The notes: a model not told the origin generated them from the sequence alone. A stretch of DNA of 26,114 nt from Bacteroidota bacterium (GCA_003648575.1 QMPN01000011.1:1-26114), one strand, 5' to 3'; counted from the stretch's first letter, positions 9,182 through 20,269 are shown. Numbers and translations are program-made.

Positions 9182-9198
9182 GGATCAGGGGGTATAGA

Positions 9199-9501
9199 TC
9201 AGTCTTTAGGTTTTTTCATGATGGCATAGATCTCGATGATGTATCCTGCCAGGATAAGGATGGGTGCAAGGGTCATTCTCCGGAAGCTGAAAATGTCTTC
9301 ACTGAAAACATTGGGGTCGTCAGAACCTCCGCCAATCATCAACAGGAAGCCTATGGTGATCACGATCAGTCCAAGGATGAGAAGCTTATAGTTTTCTTTT
9401 CCGAATGCAAAAGCGACACTACTTTCACCGGCAACATTGGCTTTGGGTTGCTCAGCGGCCGGTTTTTTACCCTTTTTATCTTGCTTCTTTTTGATAGCCA
9501 T
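9199..9501 (-). CDS. DUF3098 small membrane protein
   Basis: A 100-residue protein of unknown function, typical of Bacteroidota and usually found between ftsX and uppP as here. Residues 1-25 are lysine-rich and charged. Two membrane helices follow (about 40-57 and 76-94), separated by a loop with GGGSDDPNVFSEDIFSFRR, so both ends are probably cytoplasmic. The neighbours suggest a division or envelope role, but nothing in the sequence proves one. Two overlapping-range -7 elements stand just upstream. Confidence 0.88.
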   Translation of the reverse strand: MAIKKKQDKKGKKPAAEQPKANVAGESSVAFAFGKENYKLLILGLIVITIGFLLMIGGGSDDPNVFSEDIFSFRRMTLAPILILAGYIIEIYAIMKKPKD

Positions 9502-9518
9502 GTGAATCAGATTTTTGT

Positions 9519-9537
9519 CAAAAGTAAGTCAAATTTA
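9519..9537 (-). promoter_or_regulatory. Two -7-like elements upstream of DUF3098
   Basis: On the minus strand TAAATTTG (9537-9530) and TACTTTTG (9526-9519) both match TAnnTTTG, 11 bp apart, within the 64-bp ftsX-DUF3098 gap. Neither has a clear TTTG 20 bp further upstream. They could form an internal promoter for DUF3098-uppP-truB, with leaders of about 14-25 nt. Confidence 0.35.
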
Positions 9538-9565
9538 GCTTCGCAGAGAGCTGCATTAACATATT

Positions 9566-10444
9566 TTAATAATAGAGGTGGTCGACTTTGGCGTGTAAAT
9601 ACTTCTTTACGGCAAACCATGTCGATAGGTATGTAAGCACGACCCCGGTCACCAGTACCAGCCCGAAAAGGGTACCGATCAGGGCCAGATCCTGCAGGTT
9701 CACCAGCTCGGGCACCTCCTGTTGTGAGAAATACAATAAGAGGCCCAGAAAGATGATGGCAATAAAAGCAGCAAATATACCCTGTAGTACACTTGACCAT
9801 AAAAATGGCCTCCTGATGAAACTTCCCGTAGCACCAACAAGCTGCATGGTACGAATGATAAATCGCCTTGAATATACCGAAAGCCGTATAGTATTATTGA
9901 TAAGTGCAATAGCGATGATGAGCAGCAATGCACTGAAACCCAGTATCACAACTCCTATTCTTCTGATATTCCGGTTAATAAGGTGCACCAGGTCTTTCTG
10001 GTAATAGATCTCTTTCACGTCAGGGTTAGCCAGTATCTCGCTTTCGATCATCTCCAGGCTGTCGATGCTGGTATAACTGGCCTGCAGTTTCAATTCGATG
10101 GAAGGAAGCAAAGGGTTATAGCCCAGAAAGCCAATAAAATCTTCACCGAGTTCTTCCTGTAATTCTTCTGCAGCCTGCTCCGGAGTGATATATTCCGTTG
10201 ACTTCACAAAGCGAGAAGCGTCCAGGGTTTTCTGCAACTGCACGATCCCTGCTTCACGTACATTTTCTTTCATGATGATGGAAAAACCGATGTTCTCCCT
10301 GACATATTCTGATAGCTTCTGCGCATGCAAAACGATCAGGCCAAGCAAACCCACCATAATCAACACCAGGGTGATGCTGATCAGGGCCGTAGCCCTGGAT
10401 GATTGCAACTTGCGCCGCTGGTAACGTTCATCTCTTTTTGTCAT
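9566..10444 (-). CDS. ftsX: Cell division protein FtsX
   Basis: Membrane partner of the FtsE ATPase; the complex activates peptidoglycan hydrolases at the division site. The 292-residue protein has the FtsX layout: a basic N-terminal tail, helix 1 (about 21-43), a periplasmic domain of about 120 residues (with the PSIELKL block), then three more helices (about 170-190, 222-243, 262-283). The frame opens with a GTG at 10450, but I take the ATG at 10444 (MTKRDERYQRRK) as the start. No ftsE lies nearby, which is common in Bacteroidota. DUF3098 and uppP follow on the same strand. Confidence 0.93.
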   Translation of the reverse strand: MTKRDERYQRRKLQSSRATALISITLVLIMVGLLGLIVLHAQKLSEYVRENIGFSIIMKENVREAGIVQLQKTLDASRFVKSTEYITPEQAAEELQEELGEDFIGFLGYNPLLPSIELKLQASYTSIDSLEMIESEILANPDVKEIYYQKDLVHLINRNIRRIGVVILGFSALLLIIAIALINNTIRLSVYSRRFIIRTMQLVGATGSFIRRPFLWSSVLQGIFAAFIAIIFLGLLLYFSQQEVPELVNLQDLALIGTLFGLVLVTGVVLTYLSTWFAVKKYLHAKVDHLYY

Positions 10445-10449
10445 CCTCA

Positions 10450-10457
10450 CAAAGTTA
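10450..10457 (-). promoter_or_regulatory. Candidate -7 element directly before ftsX
   Basis: TAACTTTG on the minus strand matches TAnnTTTG, but it ends only 5 bp before the ATG at 10444. If it is used, the ftsX transcript would have almost no leader. There is no TTTG at the expected upstream distance, so it may be chance. Confidence 0.25.
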
Positions 10458-10501
10458 TTGTTTTTTCCTAATTTCGCATGCTGTAAAAGGATTATATATT
10501 A

Positions 10502-13285
10502 ATGGAATACAACTTTAGAGAGACCGAGAAGAAGTGGCAGGATTACTGGCAGAAGAACAATACGTTCGAGGCCATTACCGGATCTGCCAAACCAAAATAT
10601 TATGTGCTGGACATGTTCCCCTATCCTTCAGGGGCAGGGCTGCATGTAGGCCATCCGCTGGGATATATTGCTTCCGACATTTATTCGCGATATATGCGGC
10701 ACCAAGGATATAATGTGCTGCATCCTATGGGTTATGATGCTTATGGCCTTCCGGCCGAACAGTACGCCATCCAAACAGGAACACATCCCCAGTTAACGAC
10801 TTATAAGAATATCGACCGCTACAGGAAGCAGCTCGATCAGATCGGGTTTTCTTATGACTGGAGCCGTGAAGTACGTACCTGCGACCCACATTATTATAAG
10901 TGGACACAATGGACCTTCATACAGCTGTTCAATCACTGGTATAATAATGGAACCGAAAAATCGGAGCCCATCGAAAGCCTGATCAGTATCCTTGCAAGTG
11001 AGGGTAATGCCGGCATCAATGCTCCCTGTACGGATTGTAAGCCCATCACAGCATCCCGCTGGAATGCCATGAACGAGAAGGAACAACAGGAAGTGCTGAT
11101 GAGCTACAGGCTGGCCTACCTCTCTGATACCTGGGTAAACTGGTGCCCAGAACTGGGAACAGTGCTGGCCAATGACGAAGTGAAAGAAGGTGTTTCAGAA
11201 AGAGGCGGACACCCTGTCGAGCGAAAGCTGATGAAACAATGGTCGCTGCGTATCACCGCCTATGCCCAGCGTCTGCTCGACGGACTGGAAAAGGTAGAAT
11301 GGACTGAGTCCCTGGTCGAGATACAAAAGAACTGGATCGGTCGCTCTGAAGGAGCCTCCGTGAACTTCAGCATCAAAGATCATGATAAGGTACTCGAGGT
11401 CTTTACCACACGTCCGGATACCCTCTGGGGAGCCACCTTTATGGTGCTTGCACCCGAACATGAATGGGTAGATGAGATCATAACTAATGATAAAAGAGAA
11501 GAGGTGTTGGAGTATGTGGAGATGGCCAAAAACCGCTCCGAGAGGGAACGCGCCTCCGAAGTAAAAAAGATATCCGGTGTTTTCACCGGGGCATATGGAG
11601 TTAACCCTCTTAACGGGGAGCCTATCCCTATTTGGGTGGCCGACTATGTACTGATGGGCTACGGAACCGGGGCCATCATGGCAGTACCTGCTCATGATAG
11701 CCGCGACTTTGCTTTTGCAAAGCATTTCAAAATCCCTATCCTTCAGGTGGTGGCGCAACCTGGAGAAAAGGTATCCGACCCCCTAACATGGGAAGATTCC
11801 TATGATGCCAAAGAAGGCGTGATGATCAATTCAGGCTTTATTACCGGTATGAATGTTAAAGAAGGCATTCGTACAGTCATTGAAAAACTAAATGAAGAAA
11901 ATATAGGATACGGTACGATAAACTTCCGCTTGCGCGATGCGATCTTCAGCCGTCAGCGTTACTGGGGGGAACCATTCCCTATGTATTATAAAGATGGCAT
12001 GCCCTATGCCCTTGACGAAAGCGAACTTCCGCTGAAACTCCCGGAAGTTGATAAATACCTGCCTACTGAAACAGGCGAGCCACCACTGGCCAGGGCAAAA
12101 AACTGGGTCAACAAGGATGGATATCCATTGGAAACCAATACTATGCCCGGCTTTGCCGGATCGAGCGGCTACTATTACCGCTATATGGATCCAAAGAATG
12201 ATGATGCATATTTCTCCAAAGAAGCCAATGAATACTGGCAGGATGTTGACCTCTACATTGGAGGCGATGAGCATGCCAGCGGCCACCTTATCTATGCCCG
12301 CTTCTGGAGCATGTTTCTGTTCGACATTGGCCTCGCCTGCAAGGCAGAACCCTTTAAAAAGCTCATCAACCAGGGCAAAATACAGGGAAGGTCAAGCTTT
12401 GTATATAGGGTGAAAGGAAAGAACGTGTATGTGTCCAAAGGGCTCATCGATGATCATGACACCACACCCATTCATGTCGACATCAACTTCGTTGAAAACG
12501 ACATATTGGATACTGACGCTTTTAAAAACTGGCGACAGGAGTTCGCAGATGCAGAATTTATCCTGGAAGACGGAAAATATGTTTGTGGGTGGGAGATTGA
12601 AAAGATGTCGAAATCCAAGCACAATGTTCAGAATCCTGATGAGCTGATCGAAAAGTATGGGGCCGACACCCTGAGGCTATATGAAATGTTCCTGGGTCCA
12701 CTGGAATATCACAAACCCTGGGATACCAAAGGCATTGAAGGAGTATTCAGGTTTATCAGAAAATTATGGCGCCTCTTCCACGATAATGAGGGCAATTTTA
12801 CCCTGACGGAAAATGAGCCCACAGCGGAAGAATTCAAGATCCTGCACAGGACCATAAAAAAGATCAGGGAAGACATTGAACGCTTTTCATTTAACACAGC
12901 CGTAAGTACCTATATGATCTGCGTAAATGAACTGGCCGATCTTTCTTGTAGCAAAAGGAAAGTATTGGAACCCCTGACAGTCCTTATAGCACCCTACGCC
13001 CCTCATATTGCCGAAGAACTCTGGTCTAAACTGGGTCATGAGGGTTCACTGACGCATACTGATTTTCCGGAATGGGACGAAAAACACCTGATTGAAGACA
13101 GCTATCTCTATCCGGTGTCCTTTAACGGAAAGCTCAGATTTAAGATTGAGTTTCCTGTCGATATGAGCAAAGAGGATATAGAAAAGGCGGTGCTGGAGGC
13201 TGAGGAAGCACAACGATGGCTGGAAGGCAAGCCACCCAGGAAGGTGATTGTGGTGCCGAAGAGGATCATTAATGTGGTCGTTTAA
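10502..13285 (+). CDS. leuS: Leucyl-tRNA synthetase
   Basis: Charges tRNA-Leu with leucine in the cytoplasm. At 927 residues it is slightly long, as usual in Bacteroidota. The class I signature HIGH appears as HVGH (48-51) in the context [17 protein letters not shown], and KMSKS is intact at 701-705 (KMSKSKHN). The editing domain that removes misacylated amino acids lies between, with [19 protein letters not shown] and [16 protein letters not shown], including the conserved Asp that excludes leucine. The region just before KMSKS carries the extended segment with [15 protein letters not shown] seen in Bacteroidota enzymes. The anticodon-binding domain ends the protein. It diverges from ftsX across a gap of about 57 bp. 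Confidence 0.98.
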   Translation: MEYNFRETEKKWQDYWQKNNTFEAITGSAKPKYYVLDMFPYPSGAGLHVGHPLGYIASDIYSRYMRHQGYNVLHPMGYDAYGLPAEQYAIQTGTHPQLTTYKNIDRYRKQLDQIGFSYDWSREVRTCDPHYYKWTQWTFIQLFNHWYNNGTEKSEPIESLISILASEGNAGINAPCTDCKPITASRWNAMNEKEQQEVLMSYRLAYLSDTWVNWCPELGTVLANDEVKEGVSERGGHPVERKLMKQWSLRITAYAQRLLDGLEKVEWTESLVEIQKNWIGRSEGASVNFSIKDHDKVLEVFTTRPDTLWGATFMVLAPEHEWVDEIITNDKREEVLEYVEMAKNRSERERASEVKKISGVFTGAYGVNPLNGEPIPIWVADYVLMGYGTGAIMAVPAHDSRDFAFAKHFKIPILQVVAQPGEKVSDPLTWEDSYDAKEGVMINSGFITGMNVKEGIRTVIEKLNEENIGYGTINFRLRDAIFSRQRYWGEPFPMYYKDGMPYALDESELPLKLPEVDKYLPTETGEPPLARAKNWVNKDGYPLETNTMPGFAGSSGYYYRYMDPKNDDAYFSKEANEYWQDVDLYIGGDEHASGHLIYARFWSMFLFDIGLACKAEPFKKLINQGKIQGRSSFVYRVKGKNVYVSKGLIDDHDTTPIHVDINFVENDILDTDAFKNWRQEFADAEFILEDGKYVCGWEIEKMSKSKHNVQNPDELIEKYGADTLRLYEMFLGPLEYHKPWDTKGIEGVFRFIRKLWRLFHDNEGNFTLTENEPTAEEFKILHRTIKKIREDIERFSFNTAVSTYMICVNELADLSCSKRKVLEPLTVLIAPYAPHIAEELWSKLGHEGSLTHTDFPEWDEKHLIEDSYLYPVSFNGKLRFKIEFPVDMSKEDIEKAVLEAEEAQRWLEGKPPRKVIVVPKRIINVVV

Positions 13286-13352
13286 GATTTTTTAACATTA
13301 AGCGTTCTCTTTGGAATACTTTTTGAAACAAGGGTACAAAACAGATAAGATC

Positions 13353-14153
13353 ATGATAAAAGCACTCACATATATTTGTTTCGTACTTCTGCTTATCCCG
13401 GCAGGATTAAGTGCACAGGACTCAATTCGTTATGTTGAGGAGATGCCATTTCAAAGGGGTGAGTCAGGAAAATACAGGATTTACTATGACTCATGGATCA
13501 CCTCCGGTATCTCTGCCGGAGTGGGACTGATCAGCATCAAAGATGAGGTGAGGGTATTTAATGGAAGGCCTACATTTCATCTGGAGGTAATCGGCAAATC
13601 GGTAGGTTTTTTCAGCTGGTTTTTCAAGGTAGATGACCGTTTCGAATCATTTGTCGACGAAGAAACCATTACACCTTATCATTTTATCAGGCGTACTAAA
13701 GAAGGCTCTTACACCTACGAGGATGATGTTGATTTCGATCAGGTAAACCATATTGCCAGGAGCCGCAGGGCCGAGAAACCCGTTCCCCCCGATGTCAAAG
13801 ATATTGTATCTGCATTTTACTATATGCGCACCATCGACTTTAGCGATGCGGAGGCCGGTGATGAGTTCAGACTTGATTTCTACCTCGACGATTCAGCCTA
13901 CGTAAGCAAGATCGTTTTCGAAGGAAGGGAGGTCGTGGAAACATCGCTGGGAAAATTCCGCTGCCTGAAATTCAAGCCCATGGTGGCGCAGGGAGAGATC
14001 TTCCAGGAACCATACCCAATGACACTCTGGGTTACTGACGACAGGAACAAGGCCCCCGTACTGGGAAAATCTGCTGTTATAGTAGGCTCCGTAAAGATCG
14101 AACTGGTGAAAATTAAAGGCCTGAAGTACCCCATGGAAGCCAAGCTTGATTAA
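13353..14153 (+). CDS. Secreted DUF3108 protein
   Basis: A 266-residue exported protein of unknown function. I chose the ATG at 13353, since it gives a clean signal peptide (MIKALTYICFVLLLIPAG, cut after LSA before QDS); the longer frame from 13311 would add a charged extension ahead of it. The mature part matches the DUF3108 pattern: YRIYYDSWITSGISAGVGLISI near the start, then alternating beta strands with RFESFVDEETITPYHFIRRTKEG in the middle and a final block with FRCLKFKP and MTLWVTDDRNKAPV. These proteins are thought to be periplasmic or outer-membrane-associated beta proteins. It lies 67 bp after leuS and 65 bp before the macroglobulin gene, which may share its location in the envelope. 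Confidence 0.85.
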   Translation: MIKALTYICFVLLLIPAGLSAQDSIRYVEEMPFQRGESGKYRIYYDSWITSGISAGVGLISIKDEVRVFNGRPTFHLEVIGKSVGFFSWFFKVDDRFESFVDEETITPYHFIRRTKEGSYTYEDDVDFDQVNHIARSRRAEKPVPPDVKDIVSAFYYMRTIDFSDAEAGDEFRLDFYLDDSAYVSKIVFEGREVVETSLGKFRCLKFKPMVAQGEIFQEPYPMTLWVTDDRNKAPVLGKSAVIVGSVKIELVKIKGLKYPMEAKLD

Positions 14154-14218
14154 GGCTTTTATGGAATACTGTTCCTGTTTGCATCTGTTATTAAAAGCAT
14201 AAACTAAATACTGTTGTT

Positions 14219-17200
14219 ATGAAACCCCGTTTCTTCAATTTGCTATTCCTTTTTGGGATAATGATTTCTCTTATCGTGCAAACTGCTGTCGCTGATGGTG
14301 CAGCCCAATCTATTTATGACAAAGAGTGGCAAGCAGTGTATGAACTTGAACAGAAAGGAAAGCCCCGTTCTGCCATAGATATCGTGAACAAGATCTATGA
14401 AAGGGCAAAAGCAGACAAGAACGAAGCACAGATGATCAAGGCCCTGGAATATAACATCAGGCTTAGTTCACGCTTCGAAGAAAACCATTTCGAGAAAGGA
14501 ATCGCTTACATTCAACAGGAACTGCCTGCTTTTTCCCAGCCCTCCAGCCAGGTCCTGCATTCACTTCTTGCCGACCTGTATCTTGGATACTATAATAGCC
14601 AACGGTACCTGATCCTTCAGCGTACCAATGTGGTGGACTATGAATTAAACGACATGGCCACCTGGGATCAGAAACTTTTTGCTGAAAAGATCTTTGGGGA
14701 GCTCAATAAGTCCCTGGAAAACAAAACACTCCTTCAAAACACCTTGGCCTCTGTATATGAAGATATCCTCACCAAGGAGGACAGCTTACACATTTTCAGG
14801 CCCAGCCTCTTTGATATCCTGGCACATCAGGCCCTGGACTTTTACAAGAATGATGAATTCATGAGCAGCAGGCCGGCCATACGCTTTGAGCTTGACGATC
14901 CTCAAATGCTCGACATAGCAGATGCCTTTGTCAGGCTTGAACTGGAAGAGAAAGAAGACTTTTCCATGAAATTTCACGCATTGAAGCTTTATCAGGACCT
15001 GCTTGCTTTCCACCTCAGTGATAAAGACCCGACAGCGCTGATCGATGTTGACTTAAGCCGGCTGAACTTTAATTATGATCATGCCATTTTTGAAGAGAAA
15101 GATAAATTACTGCTGCACACCCTTGAACAGATGGAATCGAAATATATCGATCATGAAGGGGTGGCAGAGATTTATTATGAGATTGCGTTGCAATACGATC
15201 GCTCCGGAAACAAATATGCCCCCATCATCTCCGATGAACATAAACGTGATAAGGCCGTAGCAGTACAGTATTGTGAAAATGCCATAAAAGAATTCCCTGA
15301 ATCATACGGCGCGGCACAATGCAAAATACTCCTGAAACAGATCAGGGAGAAATCATTGGACTGCCTGCTTGATTATGCGAGCCTGCCCGGCAAACATATT
15401 CTTTCATCGCTTGAGTTTAGAAATGTATCGCAGCTATTTTTAAGGGTAGTACCACTGGATCCGGCTGAAGACAGAAAGCAAAGGCAAAATTGGAATAATG
15501 ACGGAAAACTAAAAGAATACAGGCAGCTCAGACCGGTGAAACAATGGTCGGTCGAATTAGCTGTAGATGCAGATCATAATACACATAGGACAGAGCTGGC
15601 CATCCCGCCACTGACAGAAGGATACTACGGACTGATGATCTCTGACAACCCGGCTTTTGAAGAAAGTAAAGGCGTGATCAGCATAAATAATTTCTGGGTA
15701 AGTAATATCAGCTATATCAGTAAGGAGCAGGATAACGGCGACCTCATGTTTTATGTTCTCGACAGAGCTAAAGGACAAAGCATGCCGGATGTGAAAGTCC
15801 AGGTTTACGAAGAACATTATGATAACAACAAAAGGGAATACCTGCTAGAAAAAACCGGCACGTATACCAGTGATCAGCAAGGTGCTTTTATTATACAAGC
15901 TACAAGCGGAAACTCCAATCGTTTGGTATTGGACTTCATGACTGATGTTGATCGTTTTTCCTCTCCCAATTTTTTCTATATCTCAAAGCCATGGCATCAG
16001 CCGGAAAAGGCAGTCAGGAATACACATTTCTTCACCGACAGGGCCATTTACCGCCCCGGACAAATTGTATATTTCAAAGGCATTGTGATTGAAAGCCTCG
16101 GAGAAGAACATAAAATTGTAAAGAATGAAAAAATCAGTGTTGGCTTCTACGATGTAAACAATCAGTTGATCTCTGAAATAGAGCTTCAAACGAATGAATA
16201 CGGCTCATTCAGTGCTTCCTTCACCACCCCAGTGGGCACACTCACAGGCAGGATGCGTATTCAAAATGAATATGGCCGCCATTATATTTCGGTCGAAGAA
16301 TATAAGCGGCCGAAATTTGAAGTAGTATTCGATCCGGTGAAAGGAAGTTATAAGCTCGATAGTAAAGTTACACTGAGCGGTAAAGCCATGGCCTATGCCG
16401 GGAATGCTATCGATCATGCCAGTGTGAAGTACCGTGTAGTGAGAAATGTTTACTACCCATACAGATATTTCCGGTGGGGATTTTATCCACAAACATCAGA
16501 AACCGAAATTGCATTCGGGGAAACACAAACTGCAGATGATGGAAGTTTCAGCGTAGCATTTACAGCGATCCCTGATCGTAGTCAGCCTGCCTTATATTCT
16601 CCCGTATTCAACTACACCCTGATGGTTGATGTTACCGATATCAGCGGGGAGGTGCATTCAGCACAAAAGTCTGTCTCTGTCGGAGAAAAGTCACTCCTGA
16701 TAAAGCTTGATCTTGCAGAAATGGTCAACAGGGATGCGGTTGAACAAATAGCCATTACGACCACCAACCTGAATGGAGAAAAGGAACCGGCTGAAGTTGA
16801 TGTGAAGATCAGCAGACTGAAAGCACCGGAAAAGGTATTGCACCAACGCGATTGGGCACAGCCTGATGTATATATGATCACAAAGGATGATTTTAATAAG
16901 TGGTTCCCAAATAGCATTTATAAGGATGAAAATGACCGCTCAGGATGGGAAGAACTCGAAACACTTTATCATGAAACTACCGATACTGAGCAGGAATCAG
17001 CACTAAATACAGGTGAAATTGGCAAGTGGAAAAGCGGTGTTTACAAAGTTGAAATGACTGCAGAAGATGTATTTGGGGAAAGCGTTGAGGTGACAAAATT
17101 CTTTACCCTGTTTTCAGTGGAAGAAAAGAACCTGGCCGATAAAAAGCCAGCCCTGTTTTTCCCAATAAAGACAAGTGCAGAGCCGGGTGAGAAAGCAGTG

Positions 17201-20200
17201 TTTCTCCTTGGAACAGCATATAAAGACGTGAAAATCCTGTATGAACTGGAAGACAAAGATGGCAAGAGGGAACATAAATGGATGACCCTTAACAACGAGC
17301 AAAGAATACTGGAGATTCCCGTACATGAAGAGGATCGGGGCGGACTTGGAATGAGCCTTGTGTTTATAAGCCACAACCACAGTTATGAATATTCCACAGA
17401 TATCAATGTGCCTTACAGCAACAAAAAGCTGGATATCACCTTTGAGAGCTTTCGCAATAAGCTCCTTCCCGGCCAGGAAGAACAGTGGAACATACATATC
17501 AGGTCGCATAAAGGAGAAAAGGTAGCCGCTGAAATGCTGGCCGGTATGTATGATGCCAGCCTGGATGCTTTTTTACCCAATCAGTGGTTGTTTGATATTT
17601 TTCATTCACGCTATTATCACACGTTCTGGAATGCCGGCAATGCCTTTATCCAGAATTCCAGCTTAAGCTACCAGGAGTATAGTACTTATGAAGCCGTCCC
17701 GCTAAGGGCATATGACTTCCTCAACTGGAAGGGAGTTTATAATTATAGCTGGGGCTATGGAGGATACAATACGAAAAATATGAGAGGCATGGCCCAGACA
17801 GCTATGGATGGTGATATTCCGGAAGCTACTCTCGGGGAGGAAATAATACCCATTACTGCACATACACCTGCTGAAAAAGATCCGGCTATTGAGCCACCTC
17901 CGGACAAGTCCACATCCAATGATGATATCCCGATCAGGAAAAACCTGCAGGAAACAGCCTTTTTCTTCCCTGAGCTAAGAACCAATAAAGACGGTGATGT
18001 GATCATAAGCTTTACCATGCCGGAATCGCTCACGAGGTGGAAGATGATGGGTTTTGCCTATACCCAGGACCTGAGTTCAGCGGTAGTCACAAAAGAACTG
18101 GTCACCCAGAAAGACCTGATGATCGTACCCAATCAGCCACGCTTCTTCAGGGAAGGTGATGAGATCTGGTTCAGTGCGAAAGTGGTAAATATGTCTGAAA
18201 AGGAACTGAAAGGAATCGCTACATTGCAATTACTGGACGCCATCAGCATGAAGCCGGTAGACGGCCTGTTCGGTAACGATGAAGCAGAGGTGGATTTCAC
18301 TGTTTCGGAAGGCAAAAGCGATTATGTGAGCTGGAAACTGAACATCCCTGATAATGTTGGCCCGGTCATGTATCGTGTTATGGCTACCTCCGGCGATTTC
18401 AGTGACGGTGAAGAGATGGTGATCCCCGTTCTAAAGAACAGGATGCTTGTCACCGAGTCTCTTCCTTTACCTATAAAGGGAAATGAAACCAAAAGTTTTG
18501 TATTCGAGAAGCTGGCAAATTCAAACAGCAATACACTAACGAATTACAATTACATACTGGAGTTTACTGCCAATCCTGCATGGTATGCTGTTCAGGCATT
18601 ACCATACCTGATGGAATACCCTCATGAGTGCTCAGAGCAAATCTTCAACCGCGTATATGCCAATGCATTTGCTTCTCACATCGTGGGACAGCACCCGAAG
18701 ATCAAAATGGTGTTTGAAAGCTGGATGAATGAAAGCCCTGAAGCTTTGTTGTCCAATCTTGAAAAGAACCAGGATCTGAAGAATGCTATCCTGGAAGAAA
18801 CACCATGGGTGATGCAGGCAAAAAATGAATCGGAGAGAAAGAAACGGATCGCCCTCTTGTTCGACCTCAACAAAATGGACAATGAGCTCTCCACAGCATT
18901 GAACAAGCTGCAGCAAAAACAGCTGGACAATGGTGGATGGCCATGGTTTTCAGGAGGAGAAGACAGCAGGTATATTACTCAATATATTATCAGTGGCATG
19001 GGAAAGATGTCTGCCCTGGGTATCCTCGATAAGAACGACCACAGGATACTTAAAATGGTTAAGAATGGGATACGCTACCTGGATGACAGGATGTTTGAAG
19101 ACTTCAGCATGATCAAAAGCAAGCGTAAAGATTATCTGACCACAAAGAATATTACCCGTACCCATATTCAGTACCTCTACGCAAGGAGTTTCTTTACTGA
19201 TGAGTATTATTTTCTGGCCAGGCATAAGGAGGCCTTCCTATATTTTAAGGAGCAGGCCAAAAAATACTGGAATGATGAGAATAAATACATGCAGGGTATG
19301 ATTGCCCTGGCACTACATCGACTGGGGGATGAACCCCTTCCGATGGCTATTGTTGCTTCCATCAAGGAACACGCTTTATACGATGATGAGATGGGTATGT
19401 ACTGGCGGGCGGATGCAGGTTATTACTGGCATGAAGCACCTATAGAAACACAGGCCCTTCTGATAGAAGCTTTCGATGAGATCATGAATGATAAGGCATC
19501 AGTAGAGCTGATGAAAACCTGGCTGCTGAAGCAGAAACAAACACAGGATTGGGAAACCACCAAAGCCACTGCGGACGCATGCTATGCCTTACTTCTTCGC
19601 GGTGCCAACCTCATTGCAGAAGAAGGCGAGATCAGCATTGAGATAGATGGAAAAGTATTCGATCCTGCGAATGTTGATGGTGTGGAAAAGGAAGCCGGAA
19701 CCGGATACTTTCAGCACAGCTGGACAGGAAGTGAGATCACTGCCGGGATGGCGAACATCAAGGTGACAAAATCCAATGATGGTGTCGCATGGGGAGCTGT
19801 TTACTGGCAGTACTTCGAAGACCTGGATAAGATCACTGCACATGCTTCACCCTTAAGCATTCAGAAGAAGTTATTCCTGAAAACCTATACAACCGAAGGT
19901 CCGGTGCTGACGCCCATTAATGACAATGATGTGCTAAAACCGGGCGATAAAGTCATCTCCCGGATAGAGATCCGTGTAGACCGTGACATGGAATTTGTGC
20001 ATATGAAAGACATGCGTGCTGCTGCCCTGGAACCTGAGAACACCCTTTCCGGCTACCACTGGCAGGGAGGCATGGGTTATTACGAAAGTATCCGTGATGC
20101 ATCCGTAAACTTCTTCTTCAGCTACCTGAGGAAGGGAACCTGGGTATTTGAATATCCATTGAATGTTACTCAAAGGGGAAGCTTCTCAAACGGGATATCG

Positions 20201-20269
20201 ACCATACAGTGCATGTATGCACCCGAATTTGCCAGCCATAGTGAAGGTGTAAAAATAGTAGTTCAATAG
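14219..20269 (+). CDS. Bacterial alpha-2-macroglobulin family protein, thioester type
   Basis: A giant (2016-residue) secreted protein of the family that traps foreign proteases: cleavage of a bait region exposes a thioester that covalently captures the attacker. A signal peptide opens it (about 1-25, ending AVA), with no lipobox cysteine, so it is probably soluble in the periplasm. Residues 26-400 form a mostly helical N-terminal extension. Macroglobulin domains follow, with TDRAIYRPGQ (606-615) and VEEYKRPKFEV (about 692-702). A Gly/Tyr-rich then Pro/acidic, low-complexity stretch around 1174-1245 sits where a bait region would be, just before FFPELRTNKDGDVIISF. The thioester motif CSEQ is intact at 1471-1474, followed by the helical barrel containing NGGWPWFSGG. 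Its usual partner pbpC is not adjacent. Targets are inferred from the family. Confidence 0.93.
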   Translation: MKPRFFNLLFLFGIMISLIVQTAVADGAAQSIYDKEWQAVYELEQKGKPRSAIDIVNKIYERAKADKNEAQMIKALEYNIRLSSRFEENHFEKGIAYIQQELPAFSQPSSQVLHSLLADLYLGYYNSQRYLILQRTNVVDYELNDMATWDQKLFAEKIFGELNKSLENKTLLQNTLASVYEDILTKEDSLHIFRPSLFDILAHQALDFYKNDEFMSSRPAIRFELDDPQMLDIADAFVRLELEEKEDFSMKFHALKLYQDLLAFHLSDKDPTALIDVDLSRLNFNYDHAIFEEKDKLLLHTLEQMESKYIDHEGVAEIYYEIALQYDRSGNKYAPIISDEHKRDKAVAVQYCENAIKEFPESYGAAQCKILLKQIREKSLDCLLDYASLPGKHILSSLEFRNVSQLFLRVVPLDPAEDRKQRQNWNNDGKLKEYRQLRPVKQWSVELAVDADHNTHRTELAIPPLTEGYYGLMISDNPAFEESKGVISINNFWVSNISYISKEQDNGDLMFYVLDRAKGQSMPDVKVQVYEEHYDNNKREYLLEKTGTYTSDQQGAFIIQATSGNSNRLVLDFMTDVDRFSSPNFFYISKPWHQPEKAVRNTHFFTDRAIYRPGQIVYFKGIVIESLGEEHKIVKNEKISVGFYDVNNQLISEIELQTNEYGSFSASFTTPVGTLTGRMRIQNEYGRHYISVEEYKRPKFEVVFDPVKGSYKLDSKVTLSGKAMAYAGNAIDHASVKYRVVRNVYYPYRYFRWGFYPQTSETEIAFGETQTADDGSFSVAFTAIPDRSQPALYSPVFNYTLMVDVTDISGEVHSAQKSVSVGEKSLLIKLDLAEMVNRDAVEQIAITTTNLNGEKEPAEVDVKISRLKAPEKVLHQRDWAQPDVYMITKDDFNKWFPNSIYKDENDRSGWEELETLYHETTDTEQESALNTGEIGKWKSGVYKVEMTAEDVFGESVEVTKFFTLFSVEEKNLADKKPALFFPIKTSAEPGEKAVFLLGTAYKDVKILYELEDKDGKREHKWMTLNNEQRILEIPVHEEDRGGLGMSLVFISHNHSYEYSTDINVPYSNKKLDITFESFRNKLLPGQEEQWNIHIRSHKGEKVAAEMLAGMYDASLDAFLPNQWLFDIFHSRYYHTFWNAGNAFIQNSSLSYQEYSTYEAVPLRAYDFLNWKGVYNYSWGYGGYNTKNMRGMAQTAMDGDIPEATLGEEIIPITAHTPAEKDPAIEPPPDKSTSNDDIPIRKNLQETAFFFPELRTNKDGDVIISFTMPESLTRWKMMGFAYTQDLSSAVVTKELVTQKDLMIVPNQPRFFREGDEIWFSAKVVNMSEKELKGIATLQLLDAISMKPVDGLFGNDEAEVDFTVSEGKSDYVSWKLNIPDNVGPVMYRVMATSGDFSDGEEMVIPVLKNRMLVTESLPLPIKGNETKSFVFEKLANSNSNTLTNYNYILEFTANPAWYAVQALPYLMEYPHECSEQIFNRVYANAFASHIVGQHPKIKMVFESWMNESPEALLSNLEKNQDLKNAILEETPWVMQAKNESERKKRIALLFDLNKMDNELSTALNKLQQKQLDNGGWPWFSGGEDSRYITQYIISGMGKMSALGILDKNDHRILKMVKNGIRYLDDRMFEDFSMIKSKRKDYLTTKNITRTHIQYLYARSFFTDEYYFLARHKEAFLYFKEQAKKYWNDENKYMQGMIALALHRLGDEPLPMAIVASIKEHALYDDEMGMYWRADAGYYWHEAPIETQALLIEAFDEIMNDKASVELMKTWLLKQKQTQDWETTKATADACYALLLRGANLIAEEGEISIEIDGKVFDPANVDGVEKEAGTGYFQHSWTGSEITAGMANIKVTKSNDGVAWGAVYWQYFEDLDKITAHASPLSIQKKLFLKTYTTEGPVLTPINDNDVLKPGDKVISRIEIRVDRDMEFVHMKDMRAAALEPENTLSGYHWQGGMGYYESIRDASVNFFFSYLRKGTWVFEYPLNVTQRGSFSNGISTIQCMYAPEFASHSEGVKIVVQ

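Noticed and set aside
11195..11758. A 187-codon minus-strand frame within leuS
   Set aside because: It is a shadow of the leuS reading frame, which has all synthetase motifs.
10502..20269. A leuS-DUF3108-A2M operon
   Set aside because: The genes share a strand but gaps of 65-67 bp leave room for separate promoters, and no clear consensus promoter or terminator in the gaps settles the matter.
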